Shown in pieces: positions 34,240 through 44,645 of a stretch of 64,000 nucleotides of DNA (positions are counted from its first letter, which is position 1; each line of letters begins with the position of its first letter). The DNA is from Druceiella hillmani (lineage: Eukaryota > Arthropoda > Insecta > Lepidoptera > Hepialidae). The DNA is taken from assembly GCA_039881145.1 (NCBI GenBank), contig JAYKKI010000014.1, positions 1,407,001-1,471,000 on the forward strand, given 5' to 3'. Position numbers and translations under genes: made by a program. The notes beneath the pieces are model-generated. The model had not been told where the DNA came from, ran no database searches, and saw only the letters and a list, made by a program, of their open reading frames with translations.

Positions 34240-34680
34240 AAAAGGAAAACATAATTAGATAACCATTTGATCTAAAATTTTTAGTAATATAATGACATTA
34301 ATATTACACGAATTACTGTTTACTCACGCGGCTTTCTAATTAAATATGATAATTAATGATAATCCAGAATATTAGCTTAAAAGAATATATTTTTAATTTG
34401 TAGAAATAATGAACACTGACATCAGCCCGTAGTGAAATTTCAATATTAAATTATAACGAATTTCACAGAGAGCATTATAAAAATATGATTGTAAATTGAC
34501 CGAAAGATAACGTTAGGACAATGTCATCTATTGATGAAACGCTATGGTATTTCCCTTAGCGTTGCAATAAAAAAAGTTTCGCTTCAATAAGAAAATGAAT
34601 GCTTCCATTACTAAAACAATTTACAAGGAATAGATTTGAACTACGTCGCGCACACACGCAATAGTGTAAGACATTCGACG
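34240..34680. other. AT-rich spacer, nothing recognised
   Basis: This is AT-rich unique sequence between MITE copy 3 and the GC-rich island. Confidence 0.4.
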
Positions 34681-34995
34681 CGCCGCTCAACAAACAAGTG
34701 GGCGTATTATGATAAAAGTTAAAGTATCGAGATCGCGATCGACAAAATTATTTGATTCGTCATGTCGCCCCGGCGCCGGCGGCAAAGCGCGCGGATCGGC
34801 GATCGAGCACGTAGCGACAACGCGCCGCCCACCCTCGCGCCGCCCGCCCTCAATTAATATTGACAAGCAAAATTTTAATTGAACCATGAACGGTGTACGG
34901 CTGTGTGTCTTCACTTGTTTGGCGAGCTCCTAAATGAGTTATTAAGCGTCCGGGATGTCTCGCGGTGAAACCCGATCGAACTTGGGCGGGTAGTG
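34680..34995. other. GC-rich island, candidate conserved non-coding DNA
   Basis: The island is strongly GC-rich (CGCCCCGGCGCCGGCGGCAA, ACAACGCGCCGCCCACCCTC) and embeds homeodomain-type words (CAATTAATATTG, TTTTAATTGAACC) at 34850-34885. The minus frame at 34687-34914 is probably a composition effect, since it lacks any domain. The mix of GC-rich sequence with TAAT sites resembles enhancer-like insect elements, but this is inference. Confidence 0.4.
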
Positions 34996-36160
34996 CCGGC
35001 GAAACACTAGTGTGTTATAATCTATTCACGTGACGAAGTATCTATTGTATAGGTTACATGCAAATTGAGACGCGTGATGTTAAATAATCATTAAGCTTTA
35101 TATACTATTGAGACATTGTTGGCGATGGGTGTACGCTATTAACATTATCTTTAATGTAATTTCCTTGAAGCAATCGACATTCGGCTTAGACAGTGATTTT
35201 ACTCATTTAAGTAGTGAACAAATAAAATGAATAGTCATTAGAATAATATCAATAATATTAAATATATTTTCATCTAGATCGCTTTAAACAATATTTTATG
35301 CAAGAGTAGAAGTCGCGCTGCGTGCACATCCACATGAATATTTAAGGCTCATAGTAGTTTCATTAGCCATTTTTTGCTCCTTCTAAAATTTTATTATGAG
35401 AATTATTGAGCGTTAATAATTGTGATATATGATTTATAACCATGTCATATTTCATTTCATATCTACGCACAGCTATACGAGTGATTTTATACAGGCCGAT
35501 TACATTTTTTAAGCTACGGATCCTCATAAATTACAAAACGATTTTAGGAGAGATATTTGAAATTCCTGCGAGTTGAATGAATAATGAATTGTTTTAAAAT
35601 AGAAAATAAAAGTCTTAAAATAACTTTATAAAATGGGCCAGGTGTTAAATCATCACGCTACGGATGTGTAGTCTGACTGCATATAATATTTTTATTCTAA
35701 ATTTACTTATAGTAAATAGCAAAAACACAGCATCATGTGACAAAAAAATGTAGGTTAATAATTCCGAACTTAATTCTATGGTACTTTGAATAAAGTTTTA
35801 TCTTTTCCGGAAAAACATTTTTGGAAATTATGGTTATGTTTCAAACCTTAGATAGTGTAGTGACTTAAAAACTAACAATGCAATATTCAGTGCTATTACG
35901 CCGTAAACCTGGTGAATAGCTTCGAAGATCTCTTGGGTGCAATATGCTGCCGTGAAATTAAACTAGAGTACGAAGTTACTTCTGTTTTATAGAGGGAGGG
36001 AGGAGAATTTCATCTTTGGAATTTGCTTGTAGCTTCCATAGTAAAGGCTGAATACAGAATTGCGAACAACCCGTTGAGATGTTTTTTTATTCAGTAATAA
36101 GATTGTTAACTTTTATGGAATATTGTCAACTTTCTTGGTACGAGATTGAAATTTGCATTG
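34996..36160. other. AT-rich stretch, nothing recognised
   Basis: This is AT-rich sequence without convincing frames. No arrays or known elements are visible. Confidence 0.4.
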
Positions 36161-36199
36161 AAATTTTTGAAGTGAAACTTCGTACCCCTCATTTACACC

Positions 36200-36325
36200 T
36201 GCGTACGGGCCACGAGACGAGCCACGAGACGCATGTGTAAACGGTGCGAGATGCGTGTGTAAACGGTGGGCTCGTGGCTCGTCTCGAAAAGCGATTTCCC
36301 TTACGAGACACGAGACGAGCAGCAA
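36200..36325. repeat. GC-rich inverted and direct repeat cluster
   Basis: CGAGACGAGCCACGAG (about 36212-36227) is inverted as CTCGTGGCTCGTCTCG (about 36270-36286). Between them GCATGTGTAAACGGTGCGAGA and its near copy lie head to tail. A further CACGAGACGAGCAG copy follows at about 36308. Confidence 0.6.
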
Positions 36326-36620
36326 GCTGCGAGTGTAATTGAGGCATTAGGCGGCGATTCGATAATGGATAAGTGGACGAGAATTGAAAGAAAAATTTTA
36401 AGGTCACGTCACGTTAAGGCACATTTCGTTACACGAGAAAGAAAAAAGATATGACGTAGATAGAAAGAGAAAGAGAGCTATATATTCCGACGTCATGGAA
36501 GTGCAGTAAAAAAGAGCGACGTATATACAACGATGCAAATGATTGAATAAGGTAGTGTCGCACATGCGCGCGTTGTAAATGTACGCCTCAGACGCTATAT
36601 ATGAACAGCTGAGGTACCAC

Positions 36621-36685
36621 GTCTTCTTTTGACACGTAAATTAAATAACGTTGTGTTATTTAATTTACTTGTGTCAAAAGAAGAC
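36621..36685. repeat. Long hairpin, 29/31-base arms with a 5-base loop
   Basis: The left arm (36621-36649) begins GTCTTCTTTTGACAC. The right arm (36655-36685) ends GTGTCAAAAGAAGAC. The arms pair over their length except for a two-base bulge, with loop GTTGT. The size and imperfect pairing resemble a short MITE or a microRNA-precursor-like stem. No known microRNA was recognised. Confidence 0.75.
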
Positions 36686-37479
36686 TATCAAAATTTTGTT
36701 GATTTATTTATATGTTTATGTTTGATTTATTACTGATTTTGCATCTACTTCAACTATTAGAAGAATAATAACATATTAGGTATATATTATATTAAATTTA
36801 TTTATAAATCTGCAATGAACCCGCACATATAGTCGTAAATATAATTTACAGCGCGAGCGGCATTTAAAAGTTGAAAAAAAGTTGAATAAAAGTGTTCTGG
36901 TACTTACATTGCAGCTATTTTTTTAATTGATCATTTTGTAAAGGCGTTTTATTGATTTTTCTAAATGTATAGTATTAAAATCTTGTGGTGCGAATTTAGT
37001 ACAATCTGTGGATTTACTTTGTGTATGTTCTTTTTCACTGTCAGTGCCGTTTTAACATTTTATACTTATTTTTGTCAAGGTTTAGATGGCTAAAGAAGTT
37101 TCACTTCTGTGACGTGTACTGAGTTGCAAGCGATTCATTTTTTTAACTATTGCTTTTTATAGTACAGAACTACGTCGTTCTTGACCAATATACGAGATTA
37201 TTTGCAGGATATAACGAAAATATTAAGGTATCATCGGGAATAATAAATATATATTATTAGATGGAAATATCTTCGGGAATGATAGAAAAATAGGAATATG
37301 TTATTAAATAGACTGTATTGTTTAATTTATTAGGAAAGAATTTCAAATCTCCAATTTATAGCTCAACATTATATACCATAGCGAAGTTTAATTAAATTCC
37401 CCACGATTTTGTATGTCTTTTTCTGTAGAAGAACAAACCGCGTTTTAAGAAACTTACGTCATGTATTCAGCACTTTTTC

Positions 37480-38412
37480 ATGTGTTTTATCATGAAAAAC
37501 CTGAAGGAGTAGAATTTCCATACAAACTAGTCAGATTTTGCCAACCCTATTTTTTCACGATTTTTAGCTCAGTATGTTCGGAAACAAGGAAAGTGGGGGA
37601 TTTTTCTATTCTTGCACATTTTTTAGAAAATATTTTTGAATATGCAATCTAAAATTGTGAAAAAAATTGTATTCCTTATAAGAGGCCATTTAAAATAACA
37701 CCCCTATATTGAATAACATTTATAAAATACTTTCTCGAGGCGTTAATTTACCCCTTTTTAATTCTTATATAAATATTTTACAAAGTTTGCTAGTGAAATA
37801 TATGTGGATTAATAAAATGTAATACCACGCCAAATTTAAAGTTTCCTCATTGCATGGTTTCTGAGGAAACAGGCTTTATATATAGAAAAAATATAAATAC
37901 CACATGTCCTTCAATGCCATAACTACATGGTGTATATTTAAAAAAAATATGAGATCTAGTACCATCGCAATGGTATTTACACAACCTTTGCATGGGGTTC
38001 TTGAAACCGATTTTTTTTCAAAAATTTTGTTCGTGTTATTTCGGAGGAACATATTTTCTGCAAATTTTTCATCATATCCTTGAACACATAACACCTAAAA
38101 TTATTAAAAAAAATGAATGATATTTTCGAAACCCGTACAACTAGTTCTTTCAAGTGACACCCCACACTGTACAAAGAATTTAAAAAAAAATAATAAAAAT
38201 TTCTAAACGAATATTTTTGTACCCGCAATTATCTAAATAGTATTATTATCTAATGTGAGCTATTTAGATATTTACGTATACATTATGTCAAATATAAAAT
38301 TTCTTCATAAAATGTTTCTGAAAAAGGGCTATGATTGACGGACGGACAGACAGGTGAGTAATCTTATGAAGATTCCAATTTTCCTTTTAAGTTACGGAAC
38401 CTTATTAAGGAA
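37480..38412 (+). mobile_element. Diverged dispersed lepidopteran-type repeat
   Basis: The 3' end shows ATTGACGGACGGACAGACAG, then TTCCTTTTAAGTTACGGAAC. This is the same CAGA-tract plus 'tacggaacc' architecture as at 21.5 kb. Upstream phrases such as CCATACAAACTAGTCAGATT and GACACCCCACACTG fit a related composite repeat. The left limit is uncertain. Frames at 37876-38228 are incidental. Confidence 0.45.
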
Positions 38413-38980
38413 AAAAATGGTAGAAAATTAATGCCAATGTGTTTAAAGGTATACTGATAGTTTGGAACACGGTACCTTCAATCGATACTTTTATTTATAT
38501 GAGTATTTTACAGTAGGCATCGTATCGAATCTATTAAATATATTATTCCAAAAATTGACTTTGGGATGTGAGTGGTGGTAACACAATACTATTACGACAT
38601 TGTCACAATGGCGATCTTCCATCCTGTTATGTTTTGAGAAAAGACATCATTCGTTTGTACTGTTTCAAGTAAGAATAAATTTTGCTTTAAAGTACATTTC
38701 AATGGCTAACCTCTAGCAGAACAAATATTATTTTTAAGTGATTGCACAGAGGAAGAGAACAAAGTTTGGAACTTTATTTACGTTCACTCTCCTCTCTGGT
38801 CGCTTTGTGAATTTGTTTCTTAAATCTTTTAATTACATAGAACTTTGATTAATTAGATCCTTACAGAGGTCTATCTCTAGAGAGAGATATTTTTTATTAC
38901 TAAAAACTTTTACACGATTTTGTTTAAATTTCCTATATTTATGAGCATATTTTTTGTAGTAGTTTGAATTTAAAGTGTTT
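38413..38980. other. AT-rich spacer, nothing recognised
   Basis: This is AT-rich unique sequence between the dispersed repeat and the LINE remnant. Confidence 0.35.
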
Positions 38981-38989
38981 GATGAATAG

Positions 38990-39580
38990 ATCAACATCTC
39001 CTTCTTCTAAGGCTGTTTCTCCAACTAGATAAAGTGGTAGTTAACTCTGCGTATTTGGTATTTTCACTGGTAAAGCAAAAGAATTCATCAGCATTCATAG
39101 ACTCTGTCCATTCTCAAATGTTATTCATAGTCTCTGTCCACGACTTTTGTCTGTGACGGGCTTTTCTTCTGCCAGCAACTTTTCCCATTATTGTCAGTTG
39201 TAAGAGTTCGTATTTATTATGCCTGAGCACACAAACCGCAGATATGCAACTTTACATTGTTCATTGTTTTGTAAAAGCTTGCATTTCTGGTCAATCCGTC
39301 GTAGAACATCCCCATTTCTGATTTTTTAAATCCAAGACCTGGTCATTATGTGTCTGCAGGCCCACATCTTGAATATTTCTATAAATTTCCTGAGATCTTC
39401 CTAAATAGTCCAGGCCTTGTACCGGTATAGAAATATTGACCAGACTTAGTACTTGAGAAGACGAATTCGAGGTAGGATTATAAGGCTCGATTGCAGAATA
39501 TCTTTATCAATTTTCCAAAGGCACTGTGGGCAATCTCAATGCGAGTTTTTATCTCTACCTCAATTGGTTTTGGTAAGCCA
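38990..39580 (-). pseudogene. LINE (non-LTR retrotransposon) reverse-transcriptase C-terminal remnant, antisense
   Basis: The minus strand shows, in order and across several frames, the conserved blocks that follow the catalytic core of many insect LINE reverse transcriptases. They are IEVEIKTRIEIAHSAFGKLI, RIRLLKY-VWSIFLY, FIEIFKMWACRHIM, KIRNGDVLRRIDQKCKLL, KVAYLRF, KYELLQLTIMGKVAGRR, RQKSWTETMNNI, and the end EWTESMNADEFF...TKYAELTT. These correspond to the usual 'RI-A-SAF-KL', 'LLYG-E-WT', 'IEAFEMW-YRR-L', 'RN-EVLRRI', 'GK-EGRR-RGR---SW' and 'EWTG' motifs. Stops and frameshifts are numerous, and the catalytic YADD region is absent, so this is a dead 3' fragment. Part of it (around 39095-39150) contains a small internal duplication ('atagtctctgtcca'). 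Confidence 0.85.
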
Positions 39581-39830
39581 AGTTTAGTTATCGATAGAAC
39601 ATCATAAAGGTGATTACAACGTTACTTCTAATTTTTTTATATTTGATAGTGTTTTTATATTATTATTTCATGTCTGGCTCATATTGAATAAGTAACGCAA
39701 GTATAAGAAATCAATTTTATGCGTAATTATTATTAAGTTATGGTCTCATAATTTGGGGGACATCGTAGATTTACAAGAAATTTAAGTATGTCTGAGTGCT
39801 GACAGAAAACAGTGCATATTGTAAGCGGCA
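39581..39830. other. AT-rich spacer, nothing recognised
   Basis: This is AT-rich unique sequence upstream (in LINE orientation) of the remnant. Confidence 0.3.
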
Positions 39831-39834
39831 CAAT

Positions 39835-39990
39835 GCGTCAAGAGGCGCCTACTTATATCCATTACTCCGATTACAAAAAGGGACTGCGGCCATCCGCCGC
39901 GACGCTTCGTGTTTATCTTCCGCTGTACCTGACAGCGAGCGCTTGAAAACTTTGTAATTAAAATAAAACGGACCGCCGCCGTTTCAAATC
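39835..39990. other. GC-rich island, candidate conserved non-coding DNA
   Basis: This compact patch has CTGCGGCCATCCGCCGCGAC, CGCTGTACCTGACAGCGAGC and ACGGACCGCCGCCG. The minus frame at 39782-40003 crosses it without a recognisable domain. Confidence 0.3.
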
Positions 39991-40954
39991 TTAAGATTTG
40001 CATCCGTTTTACTTTAAAAAGTACGAAGATATACTCGTAGATTACTGTATTTTTATTTACTTTGCTGAGTAAACAGCTTTATCTTTGGATATAGAAGCGT
40101 CTTATATCTATTTACAGTCTATGTACTTTGTGCTGTTTGGTGTTTACATTACTTTCTGAAATGGCTTGTTCACTTTTTTCTTCAGTGGAAATGTTTTATT
40201 ACATTATTTAAGAGTGATTTAATAAATAATTTATGTCAATGATTATTGACACTACCTAGTATTTACTTCCGGTATTCTTTGTCAGTTGGACAATTGACAT
40301 AGTATTATTTGGGTTGTCGTAAATTAGCTTGGTTGATATATCAATTCCTTCGTAGCAGTTAGTATATAAGACTTTATACTGATAACATTTTTTGTTATTA
40401 AGAAGCAAAAGCTAGAAAAAAGTGAAATTTTCACAATTTTGCTTTACTTTATAGAAAGGATATTGTTATTTAATCTAACGTATGTCATAAAAAATCGAGG
40501 GAGTCAACGAACGTAAGAAAAGAAGATTATCGGCAAAGGAAATGTTAGAAGATAAGCATGAATCATATCACAGTTAATGTACGTACGTATGTGTGTGTGC
40601 TTTCAATGGCTCGTAAAATCTGAAGAGAGCATCCGATTGTACGCATCCGATACTACAGAGAATGAACAAAACGATAAGTTGTCAAAAATAATCAAATATT
40701 AAATTTCGAGTATAAATGATGTTTGAGGATAATATCTGATGACCTTTGTTAGTAATGAACGCAGTTTTTAGACCAATTTTTTGGTAAATTAATGGTTAGT
40801 TGCTTTACCTTATTAAATTAATTATTTTTCATGAGTATTCCTTTATTAAAAAAAGGAATTTACTTTGAAAAAAAAAATCACATCGAAAAAACTGCACTTA
40901 ACTATTCTTCGCCTATTTCACATTAAGAGCGTTATAACATAAATTTAAAAATCG
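39991..40954. other. AT-rich stretch, nothing recognised
   Basis: This is AT-rich unique sequence with no frames or repeats worth naming. Confidence 0.4.
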
Positions 40955-41218
40955 ATATTGAATATATTTGGCGTTAATTTTGTAGAAATTAATTCTTCAC
41001 AATTAAATGAAACTACGTGATCTAGTATTATTTCTACTTTCTTTAAACTCTTTACCACGACTTAGTTTCGTTATATTATGACATCTTCTGGTGGGCTATT
41101 AGAAAGAATCTTTGCTAATAGTCCATCGAAAGATGTTGTAATACAACGAAAACTATGTCGTGGTAAAGAACTTAAAGAAAGTAGAAATAATACTACACCA
41201 CGTAGTTTCATTTAATTA
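40955..41218. mobile_element. Palindromic MITE family, copy 4 (both arms)
   Basis: The outer terminus ATATTGAATATATTTGGCG is followed by the full left arm (AATTAAATGAAACTACGTGA, the TTTCTACTTTCTTTA tract, ACCACGAC, CATCTTCTGGTGGGC). A short loop (GAAAGAATC) and the near-complementary right arm ending CGTAGTTTCATTTAATT follow. The whole copy can fold into a hairpin with ~115-base arms. The outer ~30 bases of the right terminus are missing. Confidence 0.9.
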
Positions 41219-42175
41219 TTAAAAGTCGATGTTACTTTAAACGCAGTATTTATTCATTTGACGTTATGTTTCAAAATTAAAAAGAATTAAAATACGATAT
41301 TACTAATAATTATAAATATCTAAAAATCGTAATAACGTATTAACTTTGCTGTCATATTAATAACATCAAAATATATTTACGTTATTTAGAAGAATACCAA
41401 CTTTTTTAAGTAAACAAGTTTGTCGGTTTAAATTTAGGTACTTTTAATATATTACCAGTACATCTTTTTGGTAAATTATTTCTATAAACTGGAATATTGA
41501 TATTGGCTAATAAATAGTCAGTATTTTCAAAAATTATCCAGAACTTTTGGAATACTTGTAGAACATTCAGCGGTGAGTTATAAATATATTGAGCACACCG
41601 CGTTCTTCATTGTTATGTATTGTTTGATTATTGATGAGTCTATACCGAGGAAGCGATGAAGTTATACCCGTGTATACTATTGCTTGCTTTACGGATTTCA
41701 AATGGATCTTTCTGCATCCGAAGCCACATGCAGCACATTTCAGAAAGTACCTCCAAATGCCACGATGAGACTAATCCAAGTCTGGCTGACTGGTTGATTT
41801 TGTTATCGTCAAATTAAAATTGGTAATTGGCCTTTCAACGCGGGCTTTGACTGCTCAACTTGAACGCTTTCACGGTACAGTAGAAGAAAATTTATTCTAT
41901 TTAAGTAAAGTATAAATATAGTCTTTGGGTATTTCATGAGCCAGGGTCAACTCATTTCTCGTGTAGATACATGTAAATAACTTTTAACTTTTGGTCGTAA
42001 ATTCAACTAATTCATTATTACTCGGGATGAGAAGTGGAAAAGGAAGTGGTCAAAAGGGATTAAATAAAATCAAAGCTAAAAAATTAACCCCCTGACAAAA
42101 AATGATATTGTGTGTTAGGTGGCATATATTGGAAAATATTCTTAGTGACATAATTATAACTGATGATGAAGAATA
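41219..42175. other. AT-rich stretch, nothing recognised
   Basis: This is mostly AT-rich. A slightly GC-richer interval at 41650-41880 lacks recognisable frames. Confidence 0.4.
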
Positions 42176-42218
42176 ATTCTACATCCCCCATGTTCATTAG
42201 ACATGGGGGATGTAGAAT
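42176..42218. repeat. Perfect hairpin, 18 bp arms, 7-base loop
   Basis: ATTCTACATCCCCCATGT (42176-42193) is exactly complementary to 42201-42218 (ACATGGGGGATGTAGAAT) around loop TCATTAG. The G/C-rich core is atypical of the AT-rich surroundings, so chance pairing is unlikely. Confidence 0.9.
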
Positions 42219-42690
42219 TGATGTTTTCCAACTTTTGTCTACTTAGGTCGTTGAGTTTTTTGCATAAAGAAGGCTTTGATTATGAGAATCATCTGCGAGA
42301 GTTTGTTTACAAGTATTTCAATCAAAAACTTTTGATTTTATAGTTCTTATCAAATAGAAGCAAATACTGGTTAGTTATAATAAATTGATATGTAACTATA
42401 TTTTTTTTTATTTCGACACACTAATTATTCATTAGCTAGTATTATTTAATTAATACTTCATCTTTATACCAAAATGATCTCCGAACCAAGTATTTACAAA
42501 ACTTAATTTAATACTAAAGTAGCAATGTTAACCTAATATATTTTTTATTCCTTCCATAGGTACACGCTTTTTTTCGTTAAGGTTATAGCACGTAATATTT
42601 TTTTATGTATAAGCCACCTTTATCCAATGGCGAGGTGGCCTGCGTCGCTATAAACATTTCTATAGGCCAATTTAGGAACAAGGGCCGATT
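42219..42690. other. AT-rich spacer, nothing recognised
   Basis: This is AT-rich unique sequence between the perfect hairpin and the largest GC-rich island. Confidence 0.35.
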
Positions 42691-42699
42691 GTATTATTA

Positions 42700-43380
42700 T
42701 AACAACAGCTCGTAGTCGTAAATAATAGGCAAGTGACTTCGCAGCGCGCAGGTGCGCGCCGCTGCCAACAACCACGTCGGCCAATAAACACTAACCATAT
42801 CCTTCCAATAAAAACCGCCGACATGCACCGCCGTCACGCGGGCCGGGCGCGCGCGCTATTGCCATACCTATCTCTATATAAACAATTTACGGATACAATA
42901 TCGCACTTATGAAACCCTATACGTATAATCTTGAAAATTTATTCATTGCGCAAGGCGCTCCTAGCTGTGTCGGGTTGTACGTTTCTTGGGCAGGCGGCGG
43001 GCGCGCCCGAGCAATCAATTAGCCGCCGTATACGTGTCCGCCCGCCCGGCGAGCAAACATAATATTCTGGCCGCGCCGCCCGCGGTAGCGCGCCTGTTTA
43101 CCCGTGGACACGGAGTTGTTTTTAGCCTGCGCCGGCTCGCTCGCCCTGTTTACATAACTATCGTCATTAGGAAATGCCCTTGCTTTATTTGCTCTTCAAA
43201 CATGCGCGATGCCATATATTGGGTTTTATTGGATTACGAACTTGCTCGCTGTGGTGGAGTTGCTTGAAAAATGTATCTTGCTTTCCATCCGGTATCTATA
43301 TAGAGCATGGGAGGGTCGGACGCAGCTTAGAGTTCAATAAAGACGTTCAAAGGCCCTCCTTGCTATCTGTCTAACCCGCT
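42700..43380. promoter_or_regulatory. Largest GC-rich island, candidate regulatory element or promoter
   Basis: About 680 bases have dense CpG blocks (GGGCCGGGCGCGCGCGC near 42840, GGGCAGGCGGCGGGCGCGCC near 42989, GGCCGCGCCGCCCGCGGTAG near 43070). These alternate with AT-rich transcription-factor-like words: two CCAATAAA sites, TGTTTAC forkhead-type sites near 43095 and 43148, and TTTATTGG. A TATATAA at 42875-42881 could serve as a TATA box, but no transcript start, coding frame or splice structure is evident. The 93-codon frame at 42986-43267 is R/A-rich from GC content and lacks a domain. This is the best candidate in the window for a conserved regulatory region. Confidence 0.45.
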
Positions 43381-43869
43381 ATTTCCTGTCATTATACGTC
43401 GCTCGCCTCATGCGTTTCTATACGTACTGACATTCCCCTCTTAGATGTAGCTTAAGGGTATTCACATAAAATTTTTTCACGTGAATGGACTAAGGTATTG
43501 ATATAAAATTTTTTCACGTATGCGGATGGAAAAATCGAATTTAATGCCAAAAACGGATTATAATTATAGCCATTTGCGTATTTGAGACATTATTCCTATA
43601 ATTAGATACCTTTGTATAAAAGTTTACGTTGCTACGTACGTATTTAAATTAATTTAATGTAATTATTCACATTACTAATATTGTCACGTAAGTAACAAGA
43701 ATTGATTTTAAATAATTTTACATTTTTAATTAGAACGCTTAATTAAGGAATTAAATAAACTTGCCATAAAAAATATTAGGAAACTTTTATGTAAAAGATA
43801 TACCCTCAAAGCTCAATACATCAACGAAGAAATTGTACGATAAATTTTCGCAGTAAAATTTGATAATAA

Positions 43870-44645
43870 GCAACACCTACTACTAGAGAAAGTCGGAGCG
43901 CTTCCATCTCAAAAAGGCTGTGAGTCAGGCAAATGAGGCCATCTATATATTAAGACATCAGCGCCGCGAATGGTTAATTTTAATACTAATCATAAATGAC
44001 AAGATAGCGTTTTTTATCTGTATGTTTCGTGTCTCTCCTTTTAATACTTGAGGTTATTTTAAAGCTTTAAAATGGTTAATACGTGCTGTGTACCGAATTG
44101 TAAAAAAAATACGTCGGTCACAGCACACATACAGTTTTCTCATTCCCAAAGAAAGAAACATTGAAGAAGAAATGGACTCACGCAATTCACTGACAATATT
44201 TCCCACTTAGCAAATATTCCAGAGTGAGTATTTAAACATTTGTCTATGTTCAAATTGTTTTAATAGTAGCTTTAAGCTTATTACGTAAATAATGACATGT
44301 TCTTCTTTTATTATAGATGTGCGAGCTGTATTTTACAGAAAAGGACATCGGCCGTACAGAAATGTTCGACGAGACAACTGGGAAGAAGATGGTTGTGTCG
44401 TTGCAAAAGCCTCGTTTGTTTGACAGTCCTAGGCCTTCAGTGTTTCCAAAGTACTTGTTATTTAAGTGTCGCGATTAAAAAGTGCATCAACAAAGTTGTT
44501 TAATTAAATAATTTTTATAATAATATTAGACAATATAATGTTCTTTAAATATAATTATATTATTTTAAAATTTATCATTCGAAATTACCTCATTATGGTG
44601 ACGCGCCAAGAGAGCGCTCCGACCTTGTCTAGTAGTAGATGTTGC
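43870..44645 (+). mobile_element. THAP-domain DNA element with 33 bp inverted repeats
   Basis: Inverted arms at 43870-43902 (GCAACACCTACTACTAGAGA to GGAGCGCT) and 44613-44645 match at 30 of 33 positions and enclose a relic two-exon THAP-domain gene. THAP zinc fingers are the DNA-binding domain of P-element-type transposases and of host proteins derived from them. The total of ~776 bases is far too short for a full transposase, so this would be a non-autonomous or deleted element. No target-site duplication is obvious at the arm ends, so the true element limits may extend further. Confidence 0.6.
44074..44478 (+). pseudogene. THAP zinc-finger relic gene, two exons
   Basis: Exon 1 (44074-44223) starts MVNTCCVPNCKKNTSVTAHI, giving the first zinc-ligand pair of a C2CH THAP finger. 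After a frameshift it continues LKKKWTHAIH, the conserved W block. An in-frame TGA follows, probably from CGA, which is the usual R. The donor AGA/GTGAGT and acceptor TTTATTATAG define a 93-base intron (44224-44316). Exon 2 (44317-44478) reads MCELYFTEKDIGRTEMF, then VVSLQKPRLFDSPRPSVFP, and ends at TAA 44476-44478. The last zinc ligand is lost (CELH to CELY), and the AVPxxFP-like box survives as RPSVFP. The splice frame is consistent. It is non-functional as it stands. The 68-codon frame at 44297-44503 is a shadow of exon 2. Confidence 0.85.

Larger units (their letters stand above)
36169..37107. mobile_element. Possible non-autonomous DNA element bounded by GAAGTGAAACTTC and its complement
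   Basis: GAAGTGAAACTTC at 36169-36181 is matched by its reverse complement at 37095-37107, and the interior is compositionally unlike the surroundings. Just inside the left end, CACGAGACGAGCCACGAGAC and the inverted GTGGCTCGTCTCG form a GC-rich stem, with two direct GTGTAAACGGTG repeats between them. The 13-mer is itself nearly palindromic, so the pairing is weak evidence. The frames here (36113-36454) are not recognised. Confidence 0.3.

Noticed and set aside
42986..43374. 93- and 66-codon frames in the GC-rich island
   Set aside because: Arg/Ala-rich composition follows from GC content, the frames overlap in different phases, and no domain is visible.
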